Shown in pieces: positions 1-10,994 of a DNA stretch of 64,000 nucleotides. The stretch is taken from NCBI GenBank assembly GCA_030549495.1, contig JAUIRK010000873.1:1-64000 (forward strand), in the 5' to 3' direction. Position 1 is the first letter of the stretch. The number at the start of each line of letters is the position of its first letter. The notes beneath the pieces were generated by a model. It did no database searches and had not been told where the DNA came from. It saw only the letters and a program-made list of their open reading frames with translations. The DNA is from Nectonema munidae. Its lineage: Eukaryota; Nematomorpha; Nectonematoida; Nectonematidae. A program made the position numbers and the translations under genes.

Positions 1-87
1 ATAAATATAACGAATGCCCTTCGTTAAAAATTAGAAAGGTTGTATCTAAACTAAATAAAAGTAGACTACGATTATCAAACAAAACTC

Positions 88-755
88 GTACATTTAATCG
101 ACATTTTTCACTTGAAAAATAATTTAAAATTTATTAGAAAAATATTATACTGACCTATACTACTGACCCATAAAAAGTAAAAAATAAATATTAATTTTCG
201 ACAGTTTTATTTAACTATGACATTTTAAAATGTTAAAAACCATATTCTGCCTTTGTGAATATAAAATTTTGAAGAAATAATATATAAACTCATCACGTTA
301 ATTATTGGTATTTTTTGAAACTAGATAAAAGTTGACTGACCTCACATAAAAGCGGATTTTGGAAAAATAAAAATATATTTATTTGTAAAACCTTGCCTAT
401 TTTACCCACAAAGAGTATAGCTTCAAATCTTGTACATTCGATCAACATTTTTCACTTTAAAAATAATTTTAAATTTATTAGAAAAACATTATACTGACCC
501 ATAAAAAGTAAAAAATATATATTAATTTTCGACAGTTTTCTTCAACTATGAAATTTTAAAATGTAAAAAATCATATTTTACCTTTGTGAATATAAAATAT
601 TGAAAAAATATTATATAAATTAAGAACGTTAATTATTATTGGTATTTTTTGAAACTAGATAAAACTTGACTGACCTCACATAAAAGCAGATTTTGGAAAA
701 ATGAAAATATATTTATTTGTATAACCTAGCCTATGTTAACCACAAAGAGTATACC
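88..755. repeat. Tandem duplication, two units of about 344 bp
   Basis: Two similar AT-rich copies lie head to tail. Each starts at a GTACATT(T/C) motif (88 and 432) and ends near an ACCCACAAAGAGTATA or AACCACAAAGAGTATA motif. Both share the internal landmarks ACTGACCCATAAAAAGTAAAAA, TTTCGACAGTTTT and GACTGACCTCACATAAAAGC. The copies differ at scattered bases and by small indels, so the duplication is not very recent. No open reading frame is conserved between them, and the origin is unknown. Confidence 0.75.
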
Positions 756-1027
756 TTTCCAATGATATCATTTTCATTCAATTTTTTTTAAAAATCTTCA
801 CATTATGCTTAAACAAAAAGGTGGTCCGTAATTTTTTCAAAAATTTAGACAAAATTTTTCGAAGTAAAGTCCATTTATTAAAATTTGTTAAAACTTTTGC
901 AAAAATAAATTATTCTAGAGTATGTAGCAAACGATAAGCTTTCTAATGATATATATATCATGAAAAAGAAATATTGAAAAACAGTTTAATTCTTTCTTCA
1001 AATCAAACAAGTAAAATTTTGAAAAAG

Positions 1028-1072
1028 TAGTATTGGTAGTAGTAGTAGTAGTAGTAGTATTATTATTATTAT
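1028..1072. repeat. Microsatellite (GTA)n followed by (TTA)n
   Basis: A run of about eight GTA/TAG triplets changes into TTA/ATT triplets. It lies in a non-coding AT-rich stretch between the tandem duplication and the 3' end of the first LINE. Confidence 0.9.
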
Positions 1073-2154
1073 TATATATTACATAAACATTTCAACCAAT
1101 CATATAGTTTTTATGAAATAAAACTGCAATTTAAAGTTAAATTTTTTGAACTTTTAGGTAGAATTTTTGAAATGTGGCTTTCAATATGTATGTAAAATAT
1201 TTTTTGAAAATTTTTATTTTAAGTATATTTTTTAAGCATTTTACGATTTACACATTTAAATATATAATAAGGCTGGCAAGTTTTGCCTGTTGTCTCCCCG
1301 GAGGTCTTGCCAGACCTCTGATATATATTTAACAATTATTTAATATATAAAAGAACTAAAAAAAAATTAAGTATTATATGTACAAGATTGGCATATATAA
1401 CAGTTTTCAATATAACAAACAGTTGAGTAATTATCAATGAAAATTTTTTTTACTTTTTTTTGAAACTGTAATAGCTAATATGAATAAAGTCTTTATCATG
1501 TAAAAATTTATTCCAATAGTTAATTAATCTATCATTTATGCAATTTTTATTAAAAACTTTTTTATTTAATGGTTTAAAAAACTTATGTTGATATCTCAAA
1601 AAATAGTGTGTTGACTGATATAAATAGGTAAACCAATTATTAAAGATTGGAAGGAGATATGTGTAAAAAAACTTGTAAATAAATTTACACATCTGAATTT
1701 CATAAATATCGCTCACCTTGAGTATAGAGTATCTGGAAAAATAAGCTGAAGTATGACTATTATATTTTAAACTAAAAACAATCTTATTATGTTTTTTTGT
1801 ATAGTTTCAATATTATATATATTAGTATACCCCCAGTTAATTCCTCCATAATACAAATGAGGAACAACTAATGCATTATATATTTTAAGTTTTACGCTAC
1901 TACTAAAATAATTTTATATCTTTTCAATATTCCAAATATACTATTTAACTTTACTACGATATGTTTTGTGTGATCAATCCATTTTAATTTATTATCCATC
2001 ACAAGACCTAACAAATTAAAAGTTTTCACTGTTTCAAAATTATATTTTTCCAAAACTTTTGAATGTTTTATTTCAATATTAGAAAAAGTCATTGCTTTAG
2101 ATTTGTTATAATTAACAACTAAGTAATTTAGTTTTATCCAGTCAAAAAATAGTT

Positions 2155-3093
2155 TCAGGTATGATCAAGATTATTGTAAGAGCTATCAATATCAACAGTT
2201 TTTACAGAAAAAAGAAGTGTTATATCATCTGCGTAAATTAAATAGTCAAAAGAAGAAGTAGCTTTACTAATGTCGTTAATATATAAAGAAAAGAAAAGAG
2301 GCCCCAAGATCGAGCCTTGAGGTACTCCTGAAGATATATTTGTCAAAGACGATTTATTACCGTTTATACTCACATATTGAATTCTGTGAGAAAAATAAGA
2401 CTTAAACAGTTTAAAGGCAGAAGTCGAAAAACCATAATACTCCAATTTTAATAATATTTTATCATGCTGTATTATGTCGAAAGCTTTGCTTAAATCTATG
2501 AATAAAGCTATAACACTGTAATATTTTTGCAAATATTCATCAATTTTATTCTCAAGCACTAAATGAAGATGCTGGGTGTTATAGTTAGGCCTGAACCCAA
2601 ACTGAAAAGAAAAAAGTAAACTAAATTTATCTAAGTAATTTAAAATTTGCTTATACAAAATTTTTTCGAAAATTTTCGAAAGAGTGGTAATCAAACTTAT
2701 TGGACTGAAATTTTGAAAACAGTCTTTATTGCCTTTTTTGAAAATGGGTATTACTTTACTTATCTTCAACGAAGAAGGAAACACGCCATATTCAATACAG
2801 GAGTTATAGGCAATAACCAAGTAACTCATCAAGATATCTTTGACTAAAATCAACTTATAAACAGATAGATCATAGGCATCACATGTTTTTTTCGCATTAA
2901 TTTCATTCATTGCAACAATAACGTCATTAGAAGTGACCTTATTGACGATAAAAGAAAACTTTATTTTATCAAGATACTTTAAAAATTCACTATTTTTATC
3001 TATTCCCAAAGAAAAATTAGATGAAAAATATTCATTAAACTTTTTGCTAACAATTTTTGGATCTGAAATGTATTCTTCATTTGATTTAATCAA
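2155..3093 (-). pseudogene. LINE reverse transcriptase domain (fragment)
   Basis: An open stretch of 312 codons covers the fingers and palm of a non-LTR reverse transcriptase. Visible motifs are ISLITTLSKIFEKIL (region 2), FGFRPNYNT, FIDLSKAFD with the first catalytic Asp, SGVPQGSILGPL and YADD with the catalytic Asp pair. The frame runs on upstream towards the endonuclease block but is interrupted, and the downstream thumb and C-terminal part (2092-1450) is in other frames. It belongs to the LINE at 1262-4030 and has no host function. Confidence 0.85.
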
Positions 3094-3461
3094 ATAGTTT
3101 TCTTCATGATTATGTTTAATAACTCTATTAATTTTTTGCCAAACTTTTTTAGGGGGGTCAGTTGATGTAAAAATGTTTTGAAAGTAGTCATGCTTTAGAG
3201 CTTTTATTTTCGATTTAACTTTATTTCTAAATCTTTAGAACTCAAGTCTGAAATCAAAATTATTTTGTTTTTTTTTCATTTTGCTATGAAGTTTATCGCG
3301 TTTCTTGATCAAACACAACAATTCACTAGAAATCCAGGGATTATTTTTTCTTTAATATTTATTATTACTAATTTTTTTAATTTCAGTACTTTCCTTGATG
3401 ATATGAAACAAGTATAAGTTGATATAATTAACTAACAACTCAGGACAGTCATAATATTGAC

Positions 3462-3986
3462 TTAAAAAACTCCAATCAAACATTTTAGTTTTATAAACGA
3501 ATAAATTTTCATTAAAATATTTGTATTTTGTTTAAAATTTTTAGAAAAATCCACGTTTAAAGATAAAACTATTGGGTTATGATCTGAGAGCGATGTAGAG
3601 AATATGAATGATTTGTAATAGTCTAAATCAGATGGTATAAAAAAGTTATCAATTGAGGTCTTTGCAAAATCTCGAGTAATTCCTGTTATTGTAGGTTTGA
3701 AATATCTAGAAAGCAAATTATTCAGAAAATCAGCAGTCAATGAAGATGTATCTAACTTAAGTAAATCTACATTAAAATCGCCCATAAGAAATGTAGAACT
3801 ATTTTCGAAAACTTGAGAAACTACAAAATCAAAAAATTCATTTATGAAGTATAATATATTCTTACATAGAGTTGGGGGACGATAAAAATTGTGAAGAACG
3901 AATTTTTCAGAAGATATACAAACTTTTATGGAAAATAAAAGAAAACTTGCAATCTCCGAACCCAGAGTCTTATCACACCAAATCAA
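3462..3986 (-). pseudogene. LINE APE-type endonuclease domain (fragment)
   Basis: 174 codons match the second half of a LINE apurinic-like endonuclease. A YRPP motif is followed by MGDFNVDLL (active-site Asp/Asn), TSIDNFF and SDHNPI, the catalytic Asp-His pair. The N-terminal part with the metal-binding Asn/Glu motifs is missing, which agrees with 5' truncation of the element. Nicking by such an enzyme starts target-primed reverse transcription in intact relatives. Confidence 0.8.
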
Positions 3987-4073
3987 CTCACATTAAACAA
4001 AAACAAATAAAAAGAAAATCAACAAAAATAACTAGATATTTTTTTTTATTTAAGACATATATTCTTTAAGTCC

Positions 4074-4296
4074 CTCCTACGACCTTTGCTCAATCAATCA
4101 TCCTTTAACTACCACCTCAAAACCCCAGCTTTCTATACTTCACACTCCCTCAACAACTAACTAATTTCTCCAAAGTCCCCCACTCTCAATTCGCTGTCAA
4201 ATCATTACAATTTCCTCAAGCTTTAACTTTATACCTTTTTAAGCATATTGAAAAGTCAGATAGTGCCTAGATATTTTTTCCTACCTACCTACATAG
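4074..4296 (+). mobile_element. Possible 3' fragment of a LINE with CTAC-repeat tail
   Basis: This short segment is C-rich and G-poor on the plus strand, unlike its surroundings, and ends in CCTACCTACCTAC. The LINE at 43716-48825 has the same strand bias and ends, in its own sense, in six CTAC-type units. I infer a severely truncated relative inserted in the opposite sense to the neighbouring old LINE. No reading frame is long enough to confirm it. Confidence 0.35.
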
Positions 4297-6205
4297 CACA
4301 CGTTATCAGTCAATAATCGATACGTTACAAACCATATCAACCAACGTTAGATTCTGCTTAGTTATCTCTCTATCTATCTGCCTATGATATATTGGATATT
4401 TTATATATTATAATTTATAACATAAACAAATTATATTTAATAAATTTTATAATTTTAATAAACTCTTAAATATTGAGTTTAATTAAATTTGTAAAGTAGC
4501 AACTATATTTTGATAAGATTTTATTTAATTATATTAAAGTAGTTTCACAATCAAATTTCAATTCAATAATTTATAATTCACATTCTTGAATTCTAAAACT
4601 CGGCTATAATGCTATTTTTGCGTCTTGTATATTACGATATAAATAATATAGTATTTTGTAATTCTCTATTTATTTATTTTAAATTCACATTTTTATTTAT
4701 AATTTTTTTGAAAAATTCATTAATTTATTCATAAAATATTTTTCTTTATATAAATGAAATAAGTAAAATTATAAAAAAAGGAAATTAAAAATAATTTAGT
4801 TTATCGCTTTTCTATGGTAAAACAAGTCGCCACTGAGTTTTATTCATGACAATTACAAAGCTGCACTATCATTGTATTTTTAACATAGCTGAATCAATAG
4901 CTTCTCTCGACTTTTTCCGAGAAATAGAAATAAATAAAAATATAAGAATCAATATTTTTAACTATATTTAATTAAAATATTTTTTTAAATCTTTTTATTT
5001 ATAACTACAATCAATTCAAAATCATAATGATAGTTGTGAATATCTTCTTAAATTTTTCTGTACAAAAATGTATTTTTATTAAAAAATTTTTAACTAAGCG
5101 ATTTCAAAATGTAAAACATATACTATGAATTGTAGATATTTATATTATTTTCTTCAATAATGTGTCTACAGGAGCAGTTTTTTCTAATAATCGACGTAAT
5201 TAGTTTACCCAACGTGACATTTCTTAATCTGTTTAGTTATAGAACAATATTCTTTCTTGGAAGTAATGCACACAACTGAAAAATATTAATATGTTATATT
5301 TACTTTTTCAAATTTTTATTTTAAAAAGTAAAAAAATTAAGTCCTTTTTCAATTAGATCATTTTTACACAAAATGATTATATTAAATATCATTAATTTTA
5401 CAATTTATTTACATATATATATCTTTTTGCTTGCATGTGAGTGCTATTTTGAAATTACGTATCCCTTTCATTATCTTTTATTGATCGTATTTTTTAACTG
5501 ACATTTATTATCGTAGGAATATTGCTAATTAATTTATTGACATCCTTGCAGGCTAATGTTTTACCTTATTTCAAGCTTTTGTTATATAGATTTGTTTCAT
5601 TTTGTCTTTTTCTTTCGTACTTTTTGCACATAAAAATAGGAAATTTTGTTTTTATTTTATCTTCTTCATACGTTTAAAGCGTGTAAAACTTACTCCATAT
5701 TCGTGACGGCCTATTTTTATTTCCTCAGTGATGGAAGAGGGGGGGGGCTTAAAAATTTATACTCAAAGCGACCTGATCATGTTCATAACAACTAACAAAA
5801 TTTAAATTTTATTTCTCATGAAACTTTTCAATAATAATCCTATAGATGGGTTTTACATTATAATATTATTTAATGATAAATAATTCAGCAATAAAATTTT
5901 TTATAAAATGACATGTTGAAAAATACTACTCGGTGCTACTTTAACTAAATCGAGCACTTTTAGAAAGTATGCACTTTTAGCAGTATTGAATTGAAAATTC
6001 CCTCTTGATCAACTTTTTTTCCAATAAATACACAACACTTATTATTTGGAATAGTTATCAAAGCCTTCTATTTTTTTAACAAAACTTTTTGCAAGTAAGG
6101 AAGTACGGGAAGTTGGCTTTGAAGGTGTCGGACATCAATTTGAAAATAAAAACAAACAATTAAAAAATGTATACTAAGTGCAACGTTCCATTTCAGATGG
6201 AGTGT
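4297..6205. other. AT-rich non-coding stretch
   Basis: I see no gene, RNA gene or clear repeat here. A run of nine G at 5739-5747 is the only striking composition feature. Confidence 0.6.
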
Positions 6206-8540
6206 TTAACCTTTTGTGTGGCACTTAGTGAAAATCGTTAATTTTTTTTGTGATATTTTGTTTTTCAGCTTTTTTAATATCAATTAAGAAATAAAAAAAA
6301 TTCATGCTCACTCTTTCATTATTTTTTTCAAAAAATGCATGTCCCCATGTGGGAACATTGCCGACATAAGGTACTATTCAAGAAAATTGAGTAAGTTAGT
6401 TTTATTGAAAACTTTTATTATTTATGAAAAATGTAAAAATATTTTGCTCTTTTATCTGAGTGCAATCTTATTTTACACTTTTCACACATATATCGTGTTT
6501 TTTGACACACTTTACATCTTCCTTGACTTGTTGAAATTTTGTAATCAGCAAATCCGTCTAATCTTCTATCTTTCGGACGATCTTTTATTGTTCCTCCACA
6601 GCTCTTTTTTCTCAAATGTGTATGAGACTTCAAAAGACATAATGCAATTTCCCGTCTAAACTCAAGATCGCGCGTTGAGTTTTCAGTAATTGAACAATGC
6701 AGTCTCCATGCTGCTATAACGGAAACATTTATGGCTTTTGTAAATAATGGCCAATACCATTTTTTGCCACGTATCATAAGAGGATAAGCACTAAGAAGCC
6801 TATCTAAAACATCCACGCCTTCCATACCAATGTTGTATTGTTTTACTAATTGAGACTGAATAACGCTTGTTGTTTCTTTTTTATTTCGACGCTTTGTAGA
6901 TTCAATGGGTAAATGAGATACAAAATTACTTCCAATGTTTACAACAGAATTGTCGTTCCATCTACAAAAATAAACTATTCCATTACTACAGTAATCAAAT
7001 GTTTCTCGTTGCGTTTTTTTCATGTCTTTAGCAGATTTCAAAATTTTAGAAGCTAGAAATCGCTTTGAAATTTTTTTCAGTTAAAGCAGCGAGAAGACTA
7101 TAACTTGTAAAAAAGTTATCAAAAAGCAACTTATGCTTTGAAGAATGTGAAATTTTATTGATTATATCTGTTTTTTCATTTACAACACCCTAAAGGTCCA
7201 GCTTGGCTTTCGTTTTTACCCGAATAAATTGTCATATGATATGGATAACCATCTACTCCACAAAGACACCAAATTTTGTACCCAAACCTAATTGGCTTTC
7301 CACGGATGAACATCTTGCAACTACGCCTGCCAAAATACGGAACCATTGATTTATCGATACTAAGGGAGTAAATGAAAAATTGCATATCTTACAAAGGAGT
7401 CATTTAGTTTATCGTATAGTAGTGAAACTTTTGCCATCTTGTTCTTGTTATTTTTTAGCTTTGCATTATATACAAGATGGAACATCGATTTTATTTGTAA
7501 ATAACGTTTAGAAGCTTCAGAAACAACTCTAAGATCTGGTTGATTTGACCAATATTCCTTTTCTGGTTGCAAAGAATGGTATCCAGATAATAAAATTATT
7601 CCAAGAAATCTTAACATCTCTCCTTGAGAAAGTTAAAAAAGAACATTATTTTTATCACGTTTTGCATATAACAATGTTTGTTCTAGAATATTTTCAATTA
7701 AAACATCAGTTATAAACAGTTTCCATATTTCAAAAGGACTTTTAAAAAAAAGTTCTGGATGTTCATTTGCTAATTTAGGAATCTCAAGTAAAGGAATACT
7801 TTTAAAGAAATCGAATCTCTTCTCCCACAATATTTTATCAACTTTAACTTTTTTAGAGTTAGAGGGAAGAGGTATTGAATCTTCACTTGAACTATACCTA
7901 GCTCTAATTCACCAGCAGGTTCAAAAAGTTCTTCATTGTCTCCTTCGGCAAACAGGTTAGGAAAGTTTTCAGTGTCACTATCCTGATCATAACTATGGAA
8001 GAATTACAATGTTTCTGCAATTTTTGTTAGCTTGTTCTTGTGCTTCTTGGAGTGTGAAAAATATATTTTTTAAATTTTCTGAAAGAAAATTGTTATCAAA
8101 TATTAGAAATAGTAAGAAATTATAAAAAATTTAAACAAAATAATGCAAAAGAAACCAAAAAGTTTTATATCCAGGCAATGTTCCCACATTGGAACATCGA
8201 TACTAAAATTGAAAATAAGCAAAAATTACAGATCAATATAATACTGAACTAATTTGATATTAAAATCTAAATAAAATAAAAATAAAAATTGAAAAAATTA
8301 TTAAAAAATTTTTTTTAAATCACTAATTCTTTAATCTGTTTTAATCTTCAAAAATTAAAATTTTTTAATTTTAAACGTTTAAATATAACTAAGAAATTTA
8401 AGTTATAAGGCAATTTTTTTTTCAATATATTGTTTTTTAGTTTTTTGACTGTAAATAGATATAAAAAAGCAAGAAAAAACTATAAATAAATATTTCTAAA
8501 TTTAACTTAAAAAAATGTTCCCACATGGGAACAACGCTAC
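6206..8540 (-). mobile_element. Degraded piggyBac transposon
   Basis: It contains piggyBac-type transposase pieces from about 8000 down to 6418. A TTAA followed by CCTTTTGTGTGG at 6206-6221 looks like the left target site plus terminal repeat start, but I could not find the matching right end. A palindrome of the form GTTCCCATGTGGGAAC occurs imperfectly near 6340-6358, at 8171-8187 and at 8518-8534, on either side of the transposase. These may be subterminal transposase-binding sites. The right border is therefore approximate. Confidence 0.75.
6418..8000 (-). pseudogene. piggyBac transposase, frameshifted
   Basis: The segments in order are: an acidic N-terminus (about 8000-7870), FLGIILLSGYHSL with a WSNQPDL motif (7617-7360), SIDKSMVPYFGR with the first catalytic Asp (7385-7320), FGYKIWCLCGVDGYPY, LLFDNFFTSYSLL with the second Asp (about 7130-7090), and GVDVLDRLLSAYPL with the third Asp (7041-6418). 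A C-terminal cysteine-rich finger (CKVC...CEKC...H) follows. This is the standard order of PGBD2/3-like transposases, which excise and insert at TTAA. At least three frame changes break it, so it is inactive. The nearest host gene, the mib1-like gene, is more than 2 kb away and unrelated. Confidence 0.85.
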
Positions 8541-10272
8541 AATAAAGGTCTTATTTCTTTCTAAATAGATGAATCAAAACTTATTGCGATCATAAAACCT
8601 TAATAATAATAATGCCCTTATAATGCATTTCGAGTTCATTTTATATTTATTCATCTTTTATTTGAGCAATAAATGCGTACTTCATATGTACACACCCCTT
8701 TACGTTATCATAACCTATAGGTTTTGATTTTTGTTTCCCAAATTTTTCAAGAACGGTGCAAAAATTTTTGAAAAAACTTTGCCTTATGAAATATGAAGTT
8801 CTTTTCTATATATTTTATGAAAATTGCGTAAAATATAAATGCTGATCGTTAATGGGTAAATACAGCTTTGTACTCTCAATAGGACCTCTATTATTTTGCT
8901 TACAATTTGGCTATCAACTTGAAGTCTACTTCATTTCTCCTATACTTTATATGGTATCTAATTTTGCTCTTCATTCTAAACTGATACTTTCATCAGAAAT
9001 TTGTTTTGTGCAATCTATGTTTGGAGAAACCTTTTTCAGAGTTTCATTTCGCACAGAATTTAAACGATTTCACAATTGAAGAGAATTTCTTTGTTGATCT
9101 AGACTTTTTTTTTACCAATATCATGTGTTGTAGTATTCTGTGATATGGATATTTGCTAAGAATTCTTTTTCAAAATTCGCGCTGTTCATGAAATCATTCT
9201 TAATCCTCTTTTTTAATACAAAAAGTTTTCCACCTTCATCATCTAAAATACTTCATAACGAAAGAAAAAATTCGTCAAATTCGATTCAAATTTATAAAAA
9301 AAAATTTGAGAATAGATATATCTTCCTAGAATGGTAGCTGGTATGGTAACTAACCGTTTGAAAATTTTTAGATGACTTTTTTAGTGAATAATTGATGATT
9401 GAAATAGTAAAAATAAGGTAAATTAGGTTTAAAGAGTTTTGATTCACAAGGAAGGAGCCTCTTCACGTTCAAGATGTTTTTTGAAAATTTCGATACTAGA
9501 TTTTTACATACTTGTTTTTATAGCTACTCAAAGCACTACAACATTGTCAATATAAAAGCATTTTATTAAACGAGCTACTATTTGATTTTTCTTATGCGCA
9601 CGCCTTCTCATTTCAATGTGCCTTTCAGTCCCTTTACTTATCGTATACTCAAATATTTGAATTATAATAAATAACGATTGTGACAAAAATTTGACAAATG
9701 ATTTTTTGAGAAAAAAACTACTTATTTTAGGACTATAATGGCCAAAAAGGAGTACAGAAATGAAAAACATCGACGATATTATATTAAAAATTATTTTAAA
9801 TTTGAAGGATATTTTTAATAAGAATTTGATCCTAAATCAAAATTTTAATAGTGATTTCCAATAAAACTAATTTTTAATTTGAGTTTTTTGCGAAAATAGA
9901 ATTTTTTCAGAATTTGTTTTTTACGAAATGTCCAACTTGATTCATATTTCAACACATTCTTGCATCCGAATTGGAAAAACTAAGTTCTGAAATGAAGTGA
10001 GCAGCGTAATAAAAAACTAAAAATAAAAAAGATTTATTTAAAATATGAAAGTATGTTTATGAGATAATTTTCAGGCATATATCACTAATTCTATTCGCAC
10101 TTTTGCACATTTTTTCACAGTAATGGTCAAAAACTTAGCCAATAAATGGCATCAGCATGGTCATTTTAATTTTAAAATATTTTACTTAAATTAATTTTTC
10201 CCGCGAAACTAGCATATTTGTCTGACATTTTTACATTTTTTAAAAACGATAATTTTCATGGATTCAGAGAGA
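8541..10272. other. Non-coding stretch with a possible satellite-like relic
   Basis: I see no gene. Around 9930-10190 the sequence resembles the unit of the second satellite array at 60.3-61.7 kb: AAGTTCTGAAATGAAGTG and GGCATCAGCATGGTCA compare with GAGTTCAGAAATGAAA and ACAGCATGATTGATT. This looks like one or two diverged units. The remainder is plain AT-rich sequence. Confidence 0.35.
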
Positions 10273-10759
10273 GTATTTAAATAATAAATGATATAAAAAT
10301 GAAGGAGGCATATATTGTTCTTCCTTAAAATAAAGTATAATACAATTCTAATTATTCATAAAAAAACAATATCATTTTTTGTGTGAAATTTTTTTAGCCT
10401 TTTTTGTTTCTTTTTATATCAAATTTGTTGAATGAAACAGACGACAGTAATGAATTATAAAAGTAAAAAATTAATGAATTATAAATTGCCTTTGCTTCGC
10501 TACATAAGCAGAAAAGCACTTTTAATTAAAAAAAGTCATTACTTCAGAATTTTTACACTTTTTATTTCTCATTTTAATAATGTTAAGTCATTGCATCAAA
10601 TCTAAAAAAATGTCAAACAAATTAAAAAAATCAGATATTTAAAATATTAACGTTATTAAAATTCATCATTTTTATGGATATTCAGAATTATATCATACTT
10701 TATTTTAGGGAAAAACAATATATGCCTCCTTCATTTATATATCGTAATTATTTAAGTAC
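10273..10759. mobile_element. Foldback MITE with inverted repeats of about 75 bp
   Basis: Left (10273-10350) and right (10683-10759) ends are inverted copies sharing GTA(T/C)TTAAATAAT, AATGAAGGAGGCATATATTG and AAAATAAAGTAT. The interior of about 330 bp is AT-rich without coding capacity. I see no clear target duplication, so the superfamily is unknown. It ends 236 bp upstream of the mib1-like start codon, so it may overlap that gene's promoter or 5' UTR. Confidence 0.75.
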
Positions 10760-10994
10760 AAAATATCTTTGATAGATCTAAAAAAAGTGTTATCAATAAC
10801 ATCTTAGTATATCAAAGTAGCCTTGATGTGGTGAAGTAGCACTGGTTGAAACTACTTATAAATTTAATTGAAATGCGGAGTTTTAAAGTTTATTAAAATT
10901 ATTTATACAAATGTTTCTACGCTTTTACAAGTTTTATTTTTTTTAGATTCTGCTATGATTAACTTCCTGTTATAAAAGTTTTGTGGCTGTATCA

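Larger units (their letters stand above)
1262..4030 (-). mobile_element. Old 5'-truncated LINE (CR1/Jockey-like) with endonuclease and reverse transcriptase
   Basis: Three minus-strand blocks in order make up one ORF2-type retrotransposon: an APE-type endonuclease (3986-3462), reverse transcriptase (3093-2155) and the conserved C-terminal region (2092-1450). The endonuclease shows YRPP, GDFN and SDHNP motifs, and the reverse transcriptase shows FIDLSKAFD, GVPQGS and YADD. No RNase H was seen. The 3' UTR at 1270-1320 holds a GC-rich stem (GGTCTGGCAAGACC on the minus strand), a feature seen in several LINE tails. Reading is broken by several frameshifts and stops, and the 5' part (ORF1 and endonuclease start) is missing. 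The exact clade cannot be fixed by eye. Confidence 0.85.
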
